A stretch of DNA of 64,000 nt from an uncultured Eubacteriales bacterium. Its GTDB lineage: Bacteria > Bacillota > Clostridia > Peptostreptococcales > Anaerovoracaceae. This document shows, in pieces, positions 56,252-63,834 of this stretch. The position numbers and the translations under genes were made by a program. A model generated the notes under the pieces. The model made no database searches. It was not told the DNA's origin and worked only from the letters and a program-made list of their open reading frames with translations. The DNA lies in NCBI GenBank assembly GCA_900315125.1, contig OMXT01000001.1, positions 1 through 64,000 on the forward strand, read 5' to 3'. Within the stretch, counting starts at the first letter, position 1; every line of letters begins with the position of its first letter.

Positions 56252-57266
56252 AGTCGTAACCTTTGGAGAAATTATGCTTAGATTAGCGCCGCAGGGATAT
56301 TACAGATTCTTACAAGCGGATAGTTATGGCGCCACGTATGGAGGAGGTGAGGCTAACGTTGCAGTTTCTCTGGCTAATTATGGTATGGATGTAAAATATG
56401 TTACAAAACTACCCGAACACGAGATTGGCCAGGCGGGAGTAAATGCACTGAGAAGATATGGAGTTGATACTACCTGTATCGTAAGAGGGGGCAACCGTGT
56501 TGGGATATATTATCTAGAAAAGGGTGCATCTCAAAGACCCTCAAAGGTCATTTATGATCGTGCGGGCTCTGCAATTGCGGAGGCAGATCCTGAGGAATTT
56601 GATTGGAACAAAATTTTTCAAGATGTTGGATGGTTTCATTTTACTGGAATCACGCCAGCTTTGTCAGATAAAGCCGCGCAAATTTGTGAGCAAGCATGTA
56701 AAGTCGCTAAGGAAAAGGGAATTACAATTTCTTGCGATCTAAATTACAGAAAGCGTTTGTGGAGTCGTGATAAGGCGCAGGAGGTGATGACCCGACTGTG
56801 CCATTATGTGGATGTTTGTATAGCGAATGAAGAGGATGCAGAAGATGTATTTGGAATTCGTGCTACAGATAGTGACGTAAATAAGGGAAATCTCGATAAA
56901 CTTGGATACGTAGAGGTTGCTGAAAAATTATCAGAGCGTTTTGGCTTTAAGGAAGTGGCAATCACGCTAAGAGAGTCTATTTCAGCCAGCAATAATAATT
57001 GGTCTGCAATGCTTTATTGTGGAGGAGAGGTCTATAATAGTAATAAGTATTCTATGACGATTGTTGATCGAGTTGGCGGTGGAGACAGTTTTGGGGCGGG
57101 CTTGATTTACGGTGAGATGAATGGATATAGTCCACAAGATAGGTTAGAATTTGCGGTTGCTGCGTCCTGTCTTAAGCATAGTGTAGAGGGTGACTTTAAC
57201 ATGGTAAATGCTGATGAGGTCAGAAATCTAATGAATGGGGATGCGTCTGGTAGAGTTAAGCGGTAA
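56241..57266 (+). CDS. kdgK: 2-keto-3-deoxygluconate kinase
   Basis: Phosphorylates KDG to KDPG, the substrate of Eda. A 341-residue PfkB-family kinase with GEIMLRLAP at the N-terminus, GGGEANVAVSLANYG, SCDLNYRKRLW and the catalytic DRVGGGDSFGAGLIYG. I choose the ATG at 56241 (GGGTG six bases upstream); ATG 56238 and GTG 56232 are in frame nearby. It is the last gene of the island operon and is followed by a strong terminator. Confidence 0.94.
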   Translation: MGNKVVTFGEIMLRLAPQGYYRFLQADSYGATYGGGEANVAVSLANYGMDVKYVTKLPEHEIGQAGVNALRRYGVDTTCIVRGGNRVGIYYLEKGASQRPSKVIYDRAGSAIAEADPEEFDWNKIFQDVGWFHFTGITPALSDKAAQICEQACKVAKEKGITISCDLNYRKRLWSRDKAQEVMTRLCHYVDVCIANEEDAEDVFGIRATDSDVNKGNLDKLGYVEVAEKLSERFGFKEVAITLRESISASNNNWSAMLYCGGEVYNSNKYSMTIVDRVGGGDSFGAGLIYGEMNGYSPQDRLEFAVAASCLKHSVEGDFNMVNADEVRNLMNGDASGRVKR

Positions 57267-57416
57267 TTAATAGATTCTGCACGACGTGGGGTTGTAAGAG
57301 AGCGATAATTGTATATTTGTAGACAGCAGGATATGTGTGAGGAAGCAGTCCGTTGTATACGTGGGGAAGCTTACCGGTACCCGGTGAATTAATAGAAATA
57401 ATATGCATAATTTATG

Positions 57417-57455
57417 CAATGCTTTTGGAATTATATTCCAAAAGCATTGTTTTTT
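57417..57455 (+). terminator. Terminator ending the uronate island operon
   Basis: CAATGCTTTTGGAAT and ATTCCAAAAGCATTG form a perfect 15-bp stem with a three-base loop, followed by TTTTTT. The 150 bp before it hold no gene but a small ACCGG-TAC-CCGGT palindrome. Confidence 0.93.
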
Positions 57456-57536
57456 ATGCAGAAATGGGTTATAATTCCACAGAAAGTAGTTTGTTTAGAT
57501 GAACATTTGCCAGAAAGAAAAAGGGGTAAAAGTTAT

Positions 57537-57872
57537 ATGGAACAGACAAAAGAGACGGTCAGGATCCAGAAGATCATCGCCGAGAAGGTCAATCCGCTGC
57601 TGGAGAAGCACCTGGGGGGCATGGTCCTGCAGGATTATGCGGACGGCGTGATGACCGTGAAGTTCACGGGAGCATGCCGGGCGTGCTACGCGGCGGAGGA
57701 TACGCTGGACAACGTGGTGAAGGATATTTTCAGCCGGGAAATGCCGGAGGTGAAGGATATCCTGCTGGATAATTCCGTAGATGATGATCTGCTGGATTTC
57801 GCCCGTTCGCTGATGCGCGGCGGCGGGAGCAGGGATGGAAAACCCTCTGATGCGAGCGGATCGGAGAGATGA
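57537..57872 (+). CDS. NifU-like C-terminal domain protein (iron-sulfur carrier type)
   Basis: A 111-residue protein built on the NifU C-terminal domain: an N-terminal helix, IAEKVNPLLEKHLGGMV, and the cluster-binding CxxC in FTGACRACYAAEDT, then an extra acidic C-terminal tail. Such proteins carry or donate Fe-S clusters. GC content rises again here, so it lies outside the uronate island. An upstream in-frame ATG at 57414 overlaps the terminator and is rejected. Its neighbour is a small Cys-rich protein. Confidence 0.82.
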   Translation: MEQTKETVRIQKIIAEKVNPLLEKHLGGMVLQDYADGVMTVKFTGACRACYAAEDTLDNVVKDIFSREMPEVKDILLDNSVDDDLLDFARSLMRGGGSRDGKPSDASGSER

Positions 57873-57881
57873 GGAATAGAT

Positions 57882-58124
57882 ATGAATATTGGAGTCAAGT
57901 TCTGCGGCGGCTGCAATCCGCGGTATGACCGGGGAGAATTCTACAGGAATTTTCTGCGGGAGCACGGGGAGCAGCATATAGAGACGGCGTCGCCGGACGC
58001 GCTCTATGACCTGCTGCTTGTCATCTGCGGCTGCCCCAGTGCCTGCGCGGATATATCCGGGCTGCAGTATCGCAGGAAGCTGGTGATCGACGACGGGAGC
58101 ATGCCCGGGGATCTGCAGTCGTAG
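57882..58124 (+). CDS. Small Cys-rich protein of unknown function
   Basis: An 80-residue protein with two cysteine clusters, KFCGGCNPRYDR near the N-terminus and ICGCPSACAD near residue 50. I do not recognise a named function; the spacing suggests metal or Fe-S binding. It starts 10 bp after the NifU-like gene with an AGGAA site, so the two are likely co-transcribed. The stretch GACGGGAGCATGCC occurs twice near its 3' end. Confidence 0.7.
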   Translation: MNIGVKFCGGCNPRYDRGEFYRNFLREHGEQHIETASPDALYDLLLVICGCPSACADISGLQYRRKLVIDDGSMPGDLQS

Positions 58125-58170
58125 ACGGGAGCATGCCAAAACAACCCGAAGCCATACAAGCGGCGGCAGA

Positions 58171-59112
58171 CTAGAGATAGTAAGACATGAGGAATGCCGC
58201 AGCCAGAGGTATGGTTACGATGGATACCAGCGTGCTCAGGGAGACGATCTCCGCCAGGCAGAGGCTGTTTTTATTGTACTGCTCCGCGATGGGCACGACC
58301 ATGACTGCTGTAGGCAGCACGGACATGAAGACCAGGGTCAGCTTGACGCCGGCACTGAGGAAGGGCATGGGATTGACCACAAGGAACGTGATCACGGGAA
58401 TGATCGCCATGGCGATGACGGTGGTGGTCACATTCTTCCTGTTCAGCAGGTGATGGAAGTCGCTGGAACCCAGTTGCATGCCCACGAGAATCATGGAGAT
58501 GGGGATCGTCGCGTCGGACAGCATCTGGACGATGTCATCGATGATGGCGGGCGGGCGGACGCCGAGAACCAGCATGACCAGGCCAACTGCGATAGAAAGC
58601 ATGAGAATATTGCATATGGATTTCAGGAACTGGCGGAGGCTCGTTCTCACCTTGGTGCCCACGTTCATGACGCTGGGCGAGATTCCCATCATAAACACGT
58701 TGAGGATGACGTTGCTCATGGCCATGAGATAGAGGAAATCATTGCCAAACACAGCCTTTGTTATAGGGAATCCCATGAACCCGCTGTTCGTAGCGACAAC
58801 AGCGACGATGAGTGCGCCGTGATCCTCCTTCGGCTTCAGCCGGAACAGGCGGATCAGCACGTAGGCGGCCAGACCGCCGGCAGCGTAGAATATGGCTGTA
58901 CCGACCCAGGTCTGTATGGTATCCATCATGACGTCACGGGACAGTGTCTTGGAATAGATGGAACTCGCCAGCATGCAGGGGGCTGTGATGTACATCATGA
59001 GATTCGTGATCACCGGTATGGCGGAATTGGAAAGGATATCCATTCGATTGGCGATGTAGCCGATCAAAATCAGTGAAAATATAGATATGACCTTACCGAT
59101 AACAACAAACAT
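58171..59112 (-). CDS. Auxin efflux carrier (AEC) family permease, copy 2
   Basis: A 313-residue membrane protein with about ten helices, paralogous to the permease at 14911 (same length and similar N-terminus; MGFPITKAVFGND here against MGFPVTDAIFGSQ there). The AAGGAGG site directly abuts an ATG at 59121, so I place the start at the next ATG, 59112, nine bases further, giving MFVVIGKVISIF. It is divergent from the second sigma-54 activator. Substrate unknown; organic acid likely. Confidence 0.86.
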   Translation of the reverse strand: MFVVIGKVISIFSLILIGYIANRMDILSNSAIPVITNLMMYITAPCMLASSIYSKTLSRDVMMDTIQTWVGTAIFYAAGGLAAYVLIRLFRLKPKEDHGALIVAVVATNSGFMGFPITKAVFGNDFLYLMAMSNVILNVFMMGISPSVMNVGTKVRTSLRQFLKSICNILMLSIAVGLVMLVLGVRPPAIIDDIVQMLSDATIPISMILVGMQLGSSDFHHLLNRKNVTTTVIAMAIIPVITFLVVNPMPFLSAGVKLTLVFMSVLPTAVMVVPIAEQYNKNSLCLAEIVSLSTLVSIVTIPLAAAFLMSYYL

Positions 59113-59154
59113 AACTGACATCCTCCTTCAAAAAGCAACATATAATCAATATAT

Positions 59155-59172
59155 AACAAAGCCCTGACCGGC
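59155..59172 (+). repeat. Dispersed 18-bp element AACAAAGCCCTGACCGGC
   Basis: Identical to 37527-37544. It lies in the divergent region between AEC copy 2 and sigma-54 activator 2, the counterpart of the reverse copy between AEC copy 1 and activator 1. Confidence 0.75.
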
Positions 59173-59249
59173 GCAATCCTAAAACTGAATTTTTATGCAC
59201 GTGAATAGGGTGTATACACTTTATTAATGAGAATATACAGGGGACATAT

Positions 59250-60629
59250 ATGAGTGAATCACATAGGACAAAAGAAGAAAATCAGCTGAAGGAGCTGGAA
59301 GAGATCCTGGAGGCCTCCTTTGACGGGATCATGGTCACCGACAAGGACGGCAACTGCATCATGGCCAACTCCTCTTATACGAGAAATACAGGGATTCAGC
59401 ACGACGAGATCGTGGGACATAATGTGAGGGAGCTCCTCAATCCCGTGTGGATGAAGGATTCCATCGCTCTGGAGGTAATTAGGAAACTGGAACCGATGGC
59501 TATGGAACACGATACCCAGAACGGCAATCATATCGTCGTGACGGGCACGCCCATATTTGATGAAGACGGAAATCTGAAGCGGGTCGTGGTAAACACCCGT
59601 GATAATTCGGAGATCAGCCACCTGAAGATGAAACTGAGCGAGGCGGAATCCATGGAACGGATCTACCTGAAAAACATCGGTCTCCACAAGGAACTGGTGA
59701 ATATCAATAATGATACCGTCGTTGTCAACAACCGGATGCGTGATATCTATGAGGTAGCCCGCCGGGTCAGTTCCTATAATACCACTGTACTGATCACAGG
59801 AGAGTCCGGAACGGGGAAAGAACTGGTGGCCAGGTATATCCATAATGAAGATAAGAACCGCAGAGATAAGCCCTTCGTCGTAATAAACTGCGGCGCCATC
59901 CCGCCGAATCTGATGGAATCCGAACTGTTCGGCTATACGGAAGGGTCCTTTACCGGCGCCATCAAGGGCGGCAAGAAAGGACTGTTCGAGGAAGCGGAGG
60001 GCGGCGTCATCTTTCTGGACGAGATCGGCGAGATGGATCTCTCCATGCAGGTCAAGCTGCTCCGCGTCCTGGAAAACCGGTCCGTCCGCCGGATCGGCAG
60101 CCAGACAGAGGTTCCTATCAATGTCCGCATCGTTGCTGCTACAAACAGAGATCTAGAGAAGGAGGTCAGGGAGGGACACTTCCGGGATGATCTCTATTAC
60201 CGTCTGAACGTTGTTTCGCTGCGGGTGCCTCCGCTGAGAGAGCGGAAGGATGAGATCCTGCCCCTTGCCACCAAGTTTATCAATAATTTTAATCACCTTT
60301 ACGGACAGCATAAGAAACTGACCTTCGACCTGGTGCAGGCTCTGGAAAATTACCACTGGTCCGGTAATATACGGGAACTGAAGAATGTCATAGAAAACCT
60401 GGTGGTCACGACGGACGGGGACTATATCTACAGCAGCGACCTGCCCTGGGTGAAGAGCAGGGCGCCGGAGACAAAAGGAATGCCTACGCTGAAGGAAGCG
60501 GTAGACGGGTTCGAGAAGGACTTCCTCAGCAAAGCCAAGCAGCGTTGGAAGACCACGGACAAAATTGCCCGCATGCTGGACGTCAACCAGTCGACCATAT
60601 CGAGGAAGCTTCGCAAGTACGGCATTTGA
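59250..60629 (+). CDS. PAS-AAA+-Fis sigma-54-dependent transcription activator, copy 2
   Basis: A 459-residue enhancer-binding protein, clearly paralogous to the one at 15903. It has a PAS domain (about 15-125; [21 protein letters not shown]), AAA+ domain (about 150-380) with GESGTGKEL, Walker [10 protein letters not shown] and the sigma-54 loop as GSFTGA, a natural variant of GAFTGA, and a C-terminal Fis HTH ([15 protein letters not shown]). It precedes a terminator and a -24/-12 promoter feeding thiolase and CoA-transferase genes. The PAS input and recognition helix are similar but not identical to copy 1, so the two may share DNA sites while sensing related ligands. Confidence 0.95.
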   Translation: MSESHRTKEENQLKELEEILEASFDGIMVTDKDGNCIMANSSYTRNTGIQHDEIVGHNVRELLNPVWMKDSIALEVIRKLEPMAMEHDTQNGNHIVVTGTPIFDEDGNLKRVVVNTRDNSEISHLKMKLSEAESMERIYLKNIGLHKELVNINNDTVVVNNRMRDIYEVARRVSSYNTTVLITGESGTGKELVARYIHNEDKNRRDKPFVVINCGAIPPNLMESELFGYTEGSFTGAIKGGKKGLFEEAEGGVIFLDEIGEMDLSMQVKLLRVLENRSVRRIGSQTEVPINVRIVAATNRDLEKEVREGHFRDDLYYRLNVVSLRVPPLRERKDEILPLATKFINNFNHLYGQHKKLTFDLVQALENYHWSGNIRELKNVIENLVVTTDGDYIYSSDLPWVKSRAPETKGMPTLKEAVDGFEKDFLSKAKQRWKTTDKIARMLDVNQSTISRKLRKYGI

Positions 60630-60691
60630 TGCAAAAACGAATAATTGGGGCATTCTGACAATGCGATAATGCATATTCTGAAGCCTCAGAA
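60628..60691. promoter_or_regulatory. Candidate activator sites upstream of the third sigma-54 promoter
   Basis: Two degenerate GATGC-N6-GCATC sites, 60628-60643 (8 of 10 arm bases) and 60660-60675 (AATGCGATAATGCATA, 8 of 10), are followed by a different palindrome, TTCTGAAGCCTCAGAA (60676-60691). All lie 70-140 bp before the promoter. Confidence 0.5.
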
Positions 60692-60710
60692 ATGACAGAA
60701 AAAATCGCAG

Positions 60711-60755
60711 CGCGATAAAGAGTGTTGAATTTTCAACGTTCTTTATCGCGTTTTT
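60711..60755 (+). terminator. Terminator after sigma-54 activator 2
   Basis: A 40-bp inverted repeat (CGCGATAAAG...CTTTATCGCG, inner arms pairing with G-U wobbles) is followed by TTTTT. It ends only six bases before the -24 box of the next promoter. Confidence 0.88.
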
Positions 60756-60760
60756 ACATT

Positions 60761-60776
60761 TGGCACACGGGTTGCA
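60761..60776 (+). promoter_or_regulatory. Sigma-54 (-24/-12) promoter of the thiolase/CoA-transferase genes
   Basis: TGGCACACGGGTTGCA fully matches the consensus. It lies 70 bp upstream of the thiolase start. Confidence 0.92.
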
Positions 60777-60845
60777 TTATACTATGGCAGCCAAAGAGTT
60801 TATGAAAGAGTTCAGATAGAACCCTTGAAAGGAGAGCAAAATAAG

Positions 60846-62024
60846 ATGAGAAATGTAGTAATCGTGGCAGGCTGCAGAACTCCTATAGGGAAGATCAATG
60901 GAATGTTCCATACGATCACATCGCTGGATCTGTCCATTCCGGTCATGCAGAATCTCGTAAAGAGAGCAGGCATCGATCCGGAGATCATTGACGATGTCAT
61001 CTGGGGCTGCAACTATCAGAGAACGTATAAAGAAAATAATCTGGCGAGAGTAGCTGCTGTCAAGGCGGGACTGCCGGTAACCGTTCCGGGGATCACCATC
61101 CACAGAAACTGCACTTCGTCCATGTCATCCATCCAGTTTGGATATTACCAGATCAAAGCAGGCGAAGCGGACTGCATCATGGCAGGCGGAGCAGATTCCA
61201 TGAGTACCGCGCCTCACATGCTGTTCGGCGCGCGGGACGGAATCAAGTTTGGAGACATGCAGCTCCATGATTCTATGTGGGATTCCCTGACGAACCTGGG
61301 CGTTGGCCCGGCCATGGGCATCACCGCAGAGAATGTTGCAGAGGAGTACAATGTGACCCGTGAGCAGATGGACCGCTACTCCCTCCGCTCCCAGCAGAGA
61401 GCATGCGCAGCCATCGACGCCGGAAAGTTCAAGGATGAGATCGTTCCTGTAACCGTACACGGCAAGAAGGGCGATACCACATATGATACCGATGAGGGTC
61501 CGAGAAGGGATTCCACTTATGAGAAGCTGGCTAAGCTGAAGCCCACATTCAAGCAGGACGGGACCGTAACCGCAGGCAATGCATCCGGCATGAACGATGC
61601 GGCATCCGGCGTCATCCTGATGAGCGAGGACAAGGCAAAGGAACTGGGCGTTCCTATCATGGCGAGGATCGTGTCCACAGCAACGACAGGCGTACCTCCT
61701 GAGGTCATGGGCATCGGACCGATCAGTTCTTCTCAGAAGGCTCTGGCCAAGGCGGGACTGACCATAGACGATATGGATCTGGTTGAGATCAACGAAGCCT
61801 TCGCCGCGCAGTGCCTGGCATGCCAGAAGACACTGGGGATCCCCGATGACAAGCTGAACGTCAACGGCAGCGGCATTTCACTGGGACACCCGGTAGGCGC
61901 TACCGGTTCCCGCCTGGTCATCGCCCTGATGTATGAGCTGAAGAGAAGAGGACAGAAGTACGGACTTGCTACTCTGTGCGCAGGCGGCGGCATGGGGACC
62001 GCAGTCATCATAGAGATGGTATAG
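60846..62024 (+). CDS. Acetyl-CoA acetyltransferase (thiolase), copy 2
   Basis: A 392-residue thiolase of AtoB/ThlA type with Cys89 in HRNCTSSMSSIQ, the GHPVGATGSR histidine and the TLCAGGGMG cysteine. ATG at 60846; GGAG lies about 12 bases upstream, a slightly long spacing. Under the third sigma-54 promoter with a CoA-transferase, it would form or split acetoacetyl-CoA. It differs clearly from copy 1 at 20618. Confidence 0.95.
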   Translation: MRNVVIVAGCRTPIGKINGMFHTITSLDLSIPVMQNLVKRAGIDPEIIDDVIWGCNYQRTYKENNLARVAAVKAGLPVTVPGITIHRNCTSSMSSIQFGYYQIKAGEADCIMAGGADSMSTAPHMLFGARDGIKFGDMQLHDSMWDSLTNLGVGPAMGITAENVAEEYNVTREQMDRYSLRSQQRACAAIDAGKFKDEIVPVTVHGKKGDTTYDTDEGPRRDSTYEKLAKLKPTFKQDGTVTAGNASGMNDAASGVILMSEDKAKELGVPIMARIVSTATTGVPPEVMGIGPISSSQKALAKAGLTIDDMDLVEINEAFAAQCLACQKTLGIPDDKLNVNGSGISLGHPVGATGSRLVIALMYELKRRGQKYGLATLCAGGGMGTAVIIEMV

Positions 62025-62248
62025 AACGAAAAGATTACAAAGAGCGAACATTCGGGGTATTGAGAGTCTTTGGGGTATTGAGGACGAAGAGATCAGGGCC
62101 TGGGGAGGTCCGGAAACGAAAAGAGATTAGAAACAGAAGGGATCTGTTTGGAGATTAGGGATTAAGCCTTCGGGCTTAGAGATTAAATTCAGTGAGTAAT
62201 TGGAGATTAGAAGATAAAGCAAAAGTGATTAGACAGGAGATGTGAGAT
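62025..62248 (+). other. Purine-rich gap with a UUCG hairpin
   Basis: About 220 bp without a credible gene. It is rich in GATTAG-like purine repeats and holds a tight hairpin, TAAGCC-TTCG-GGCTTA (62163-62178), without a T-run. It may stabilise or process the mRNA between the thiolase and the CoA-transferase. Confidence 0.5.
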
Positions 62249-63637
62249 ATGAGTTTACCGAAATTATTTACACCGATGGGTCAGGTTCAGGAAGAATACA
62301 AGAGCAAGCTGATGACTGCAGAAGAAGCCGCAGGCCAGGTTGAATCCGGCATGCAGATTCATATCGGACTGATGAACGGCGTTGTCGTAGATATCCAGAA
62401 CGCCCTGGCTAAGAGAGCCGAGGAACTGAAGGATGTTACCGTAGTAGCTACCATGTGGAGCTATCCGGACATCCCGCCGATCCTTCAGGCTGATCCCAAG
62501 GCAGAGCACTTCCATTACTGCAGTACACATCTGACCAGGTCAGAGAGGGCAGCCAACAAGCAGGGCAACTGCTGGTTCCTGCCTGTACAGTTCCGTGAGA
62601 ACCCCAAGCTTCATGAGACATGCCGTCCGGAATACGATATCGCATTCCTGCAGGTAGCGCCCATGGACAAGTCCGGAAACTTCAACCTCGGACCTACAGT
62701 CGCTGAGTACTGGGGCATTTTCAAGAACTGCAAGAAGATCATCGTAGAGGTAAATGAGAACCTGTGTCTGACACACGGACTGCAGAACTACATCAATATC
62801 AACCAGGTAGACGGTATCGTAGAAGGATCCAACACACCGATGCCCACCATCGCAGCGAAGGAAGCGACAGACGTTGAGAAGAAGATGGCGGAGAACATCG
62901 TAGACCTGATCGAAGACGGAAGCACCGTCCAGATCGGTACCGGCGGGTTCCCCAACTATGTCGGCAAGCTGATCGCTGAATCCGACATCAAGGATCTGGG
63001 ATGCCATACCGAGATGTTCGTAGACGCTTATCTGGCTCTGTACAAGGCCGGCAAGCTGACAAACATGAATAAGAAGATCAACAAGGGCAAGATGACATTC
63101 ACCTTCGCCCAGGGGTCTGAGGAACTGTATGACTGGATCGATGACAACCCGATGATGCAGTCCGGACCTGTAGAATATGTAAACAACGTAGACGTTATCG
63201 CATCCTGCGGCCAGGTCGTTTCCATCAACAGCTGCCTGCAGGTAGACCTGTTCGGTCAGGTCAACTCCGAGTCTTCCGGACTGCAGCACATCGGCGGCAC
63301 CGGCGGTCAGCTGGACTTCGTCATGGGCGCATTCCAGTCCGAAGGCGGCAAGAGCTTCCTGTGCACACCGTCTACACGATTCAATAAGACGACGGGCAAG
63401 ACAGAATCCCTGATCATGCCCACACTGCCTAACGGTTCCATCGTATCCACACCGAGAAGTGCGGTACATTACATCGTAACCGAGTACGGCGCAGTAAACC
63501 TGAAGGGCAAGAACACCTACGAGAGAGCAGAACTCCTCGTATCCGTCGCGCATCCTGACTTCAGAGAAGAACTGATCCACCAGGCTGAGAAGATGGGCAT
63601 CTGGAGAACAAGCAGCAAGGTCGTTAAGCCCAGATAA
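62249..63637 (+). CDS. Acyl-CoA:acetate CoA-transferase (butyrate/propionate type)
   Basis: A 462-residue CoA-transferase related to the one at 27212 but of a different branch. Segments include HIGLMNGVVVDIQNAL, QIGTGGFPNYVG, the probable catalytic Glu in GCHTEMFVDAY and GGTGGQLDFVMGA, which resembles butyryl-CoA:acetate transferases of gut Clostridia. It would release the end-product acid and regenerate acetyl-CoA. AGGAGATG precedes the ATG. Its link to the thiolase suggests regulation as a pair by activator 2. Confidence 0.9.
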   Translation: MSLPKLFTPMGQVQEEYKSKLMTAEEAAGQVESGMQIHIGLMNGVVVDIQNALAKRAEELKDVTVVATMWSYPDIPPILQADPKAEHFHYCSTHLTRSERAANKQGNCWFLPVQFRENPKLHETCRPEYDIAFLQVAPMDKSGNFNLGPTVAEYWGIFKNCKKIIVEVNENLCLTHGLQNYININQVDGIVEGSNTPMPTIAAKEATDVEKKMAENIVDLIEDGSTVQIGTGGFPNYVGKLIAESDIKDLGCHTEMFVDAYLALYKAGKLTNMNKKINKGKMTFTFAQGSEELYDWIDDNPMMQSGPVEYVNNVDVIASCGQVVSINSCLQVDLFGQVNSESSGLQHIGGTGGQLDFVMGAFQSEGGKSFLCTPSTRFNKTTGKTESLIMPTLPNGSIVSTPRSAVHYIVTEYGAVNLKGKNTYERAELLVSVAHPDFREELIHQAEKMGIWRTSSKVVKPR

Positions 63638-63710
63638 GATGAGTGCCTGATGAGCACATGATGAATTTGCTATCCTATTTTGTTTCCTCAATAATAAATG
63701 CATAGCCGAG

Positions 63711-63751
63711 ATGAGAGATGATCCGCCAAGTCATCTCTCATTTTGGTTTTT
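63711..63751 (+). terminator. Terminator after the CoA-transferase
   Basis: ATGAGAGATGA pairs with TCATCTCTCAT around a nine-base loop, followed by TTTGGTTTTT. Confidence 0.88.
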
Positions 63752-63790
63752 GAATGGTTATTTTTTCAACTGTTTGCGGTTACTTTTTTC

Positions 63791-63834
63791 ACAAAGTCCC
63801 GACTGGCCGGGTTTCGGCCGGTCGGGACTTTGTT
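63791..63834. terminator. Second, bidirectional terminator built from the dispersed element
   Basis: AAAGTCCCGACTGGCC and GGCCGGTCGGGACTTT form a long stem flanked by T and A runs. Each arm is a variant of the 18-bp element found singly at 15868, 37527 and 59155. Confidence 0.85.

Noticed and set aside
57267..57416. tRNA or small RNA gene downstream of kdgK
   Set aside because: No cloverleaf or T-arm sequence could be found; only a small ACCGG-TAC-CCGGT palindrome is present.
58450..59076. 208-codon forward frame opposite AEC copy 2
   Set aside because: Antisense to a permease with clear paralogue; composition (many His, Asp) is typical of a shadow frame.
62163..62178. Riboswitch or terminator at the UUCG hairpin
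   Set aside because: The stem is only six base pairs, there is no T-run and no known riboswitch motif.
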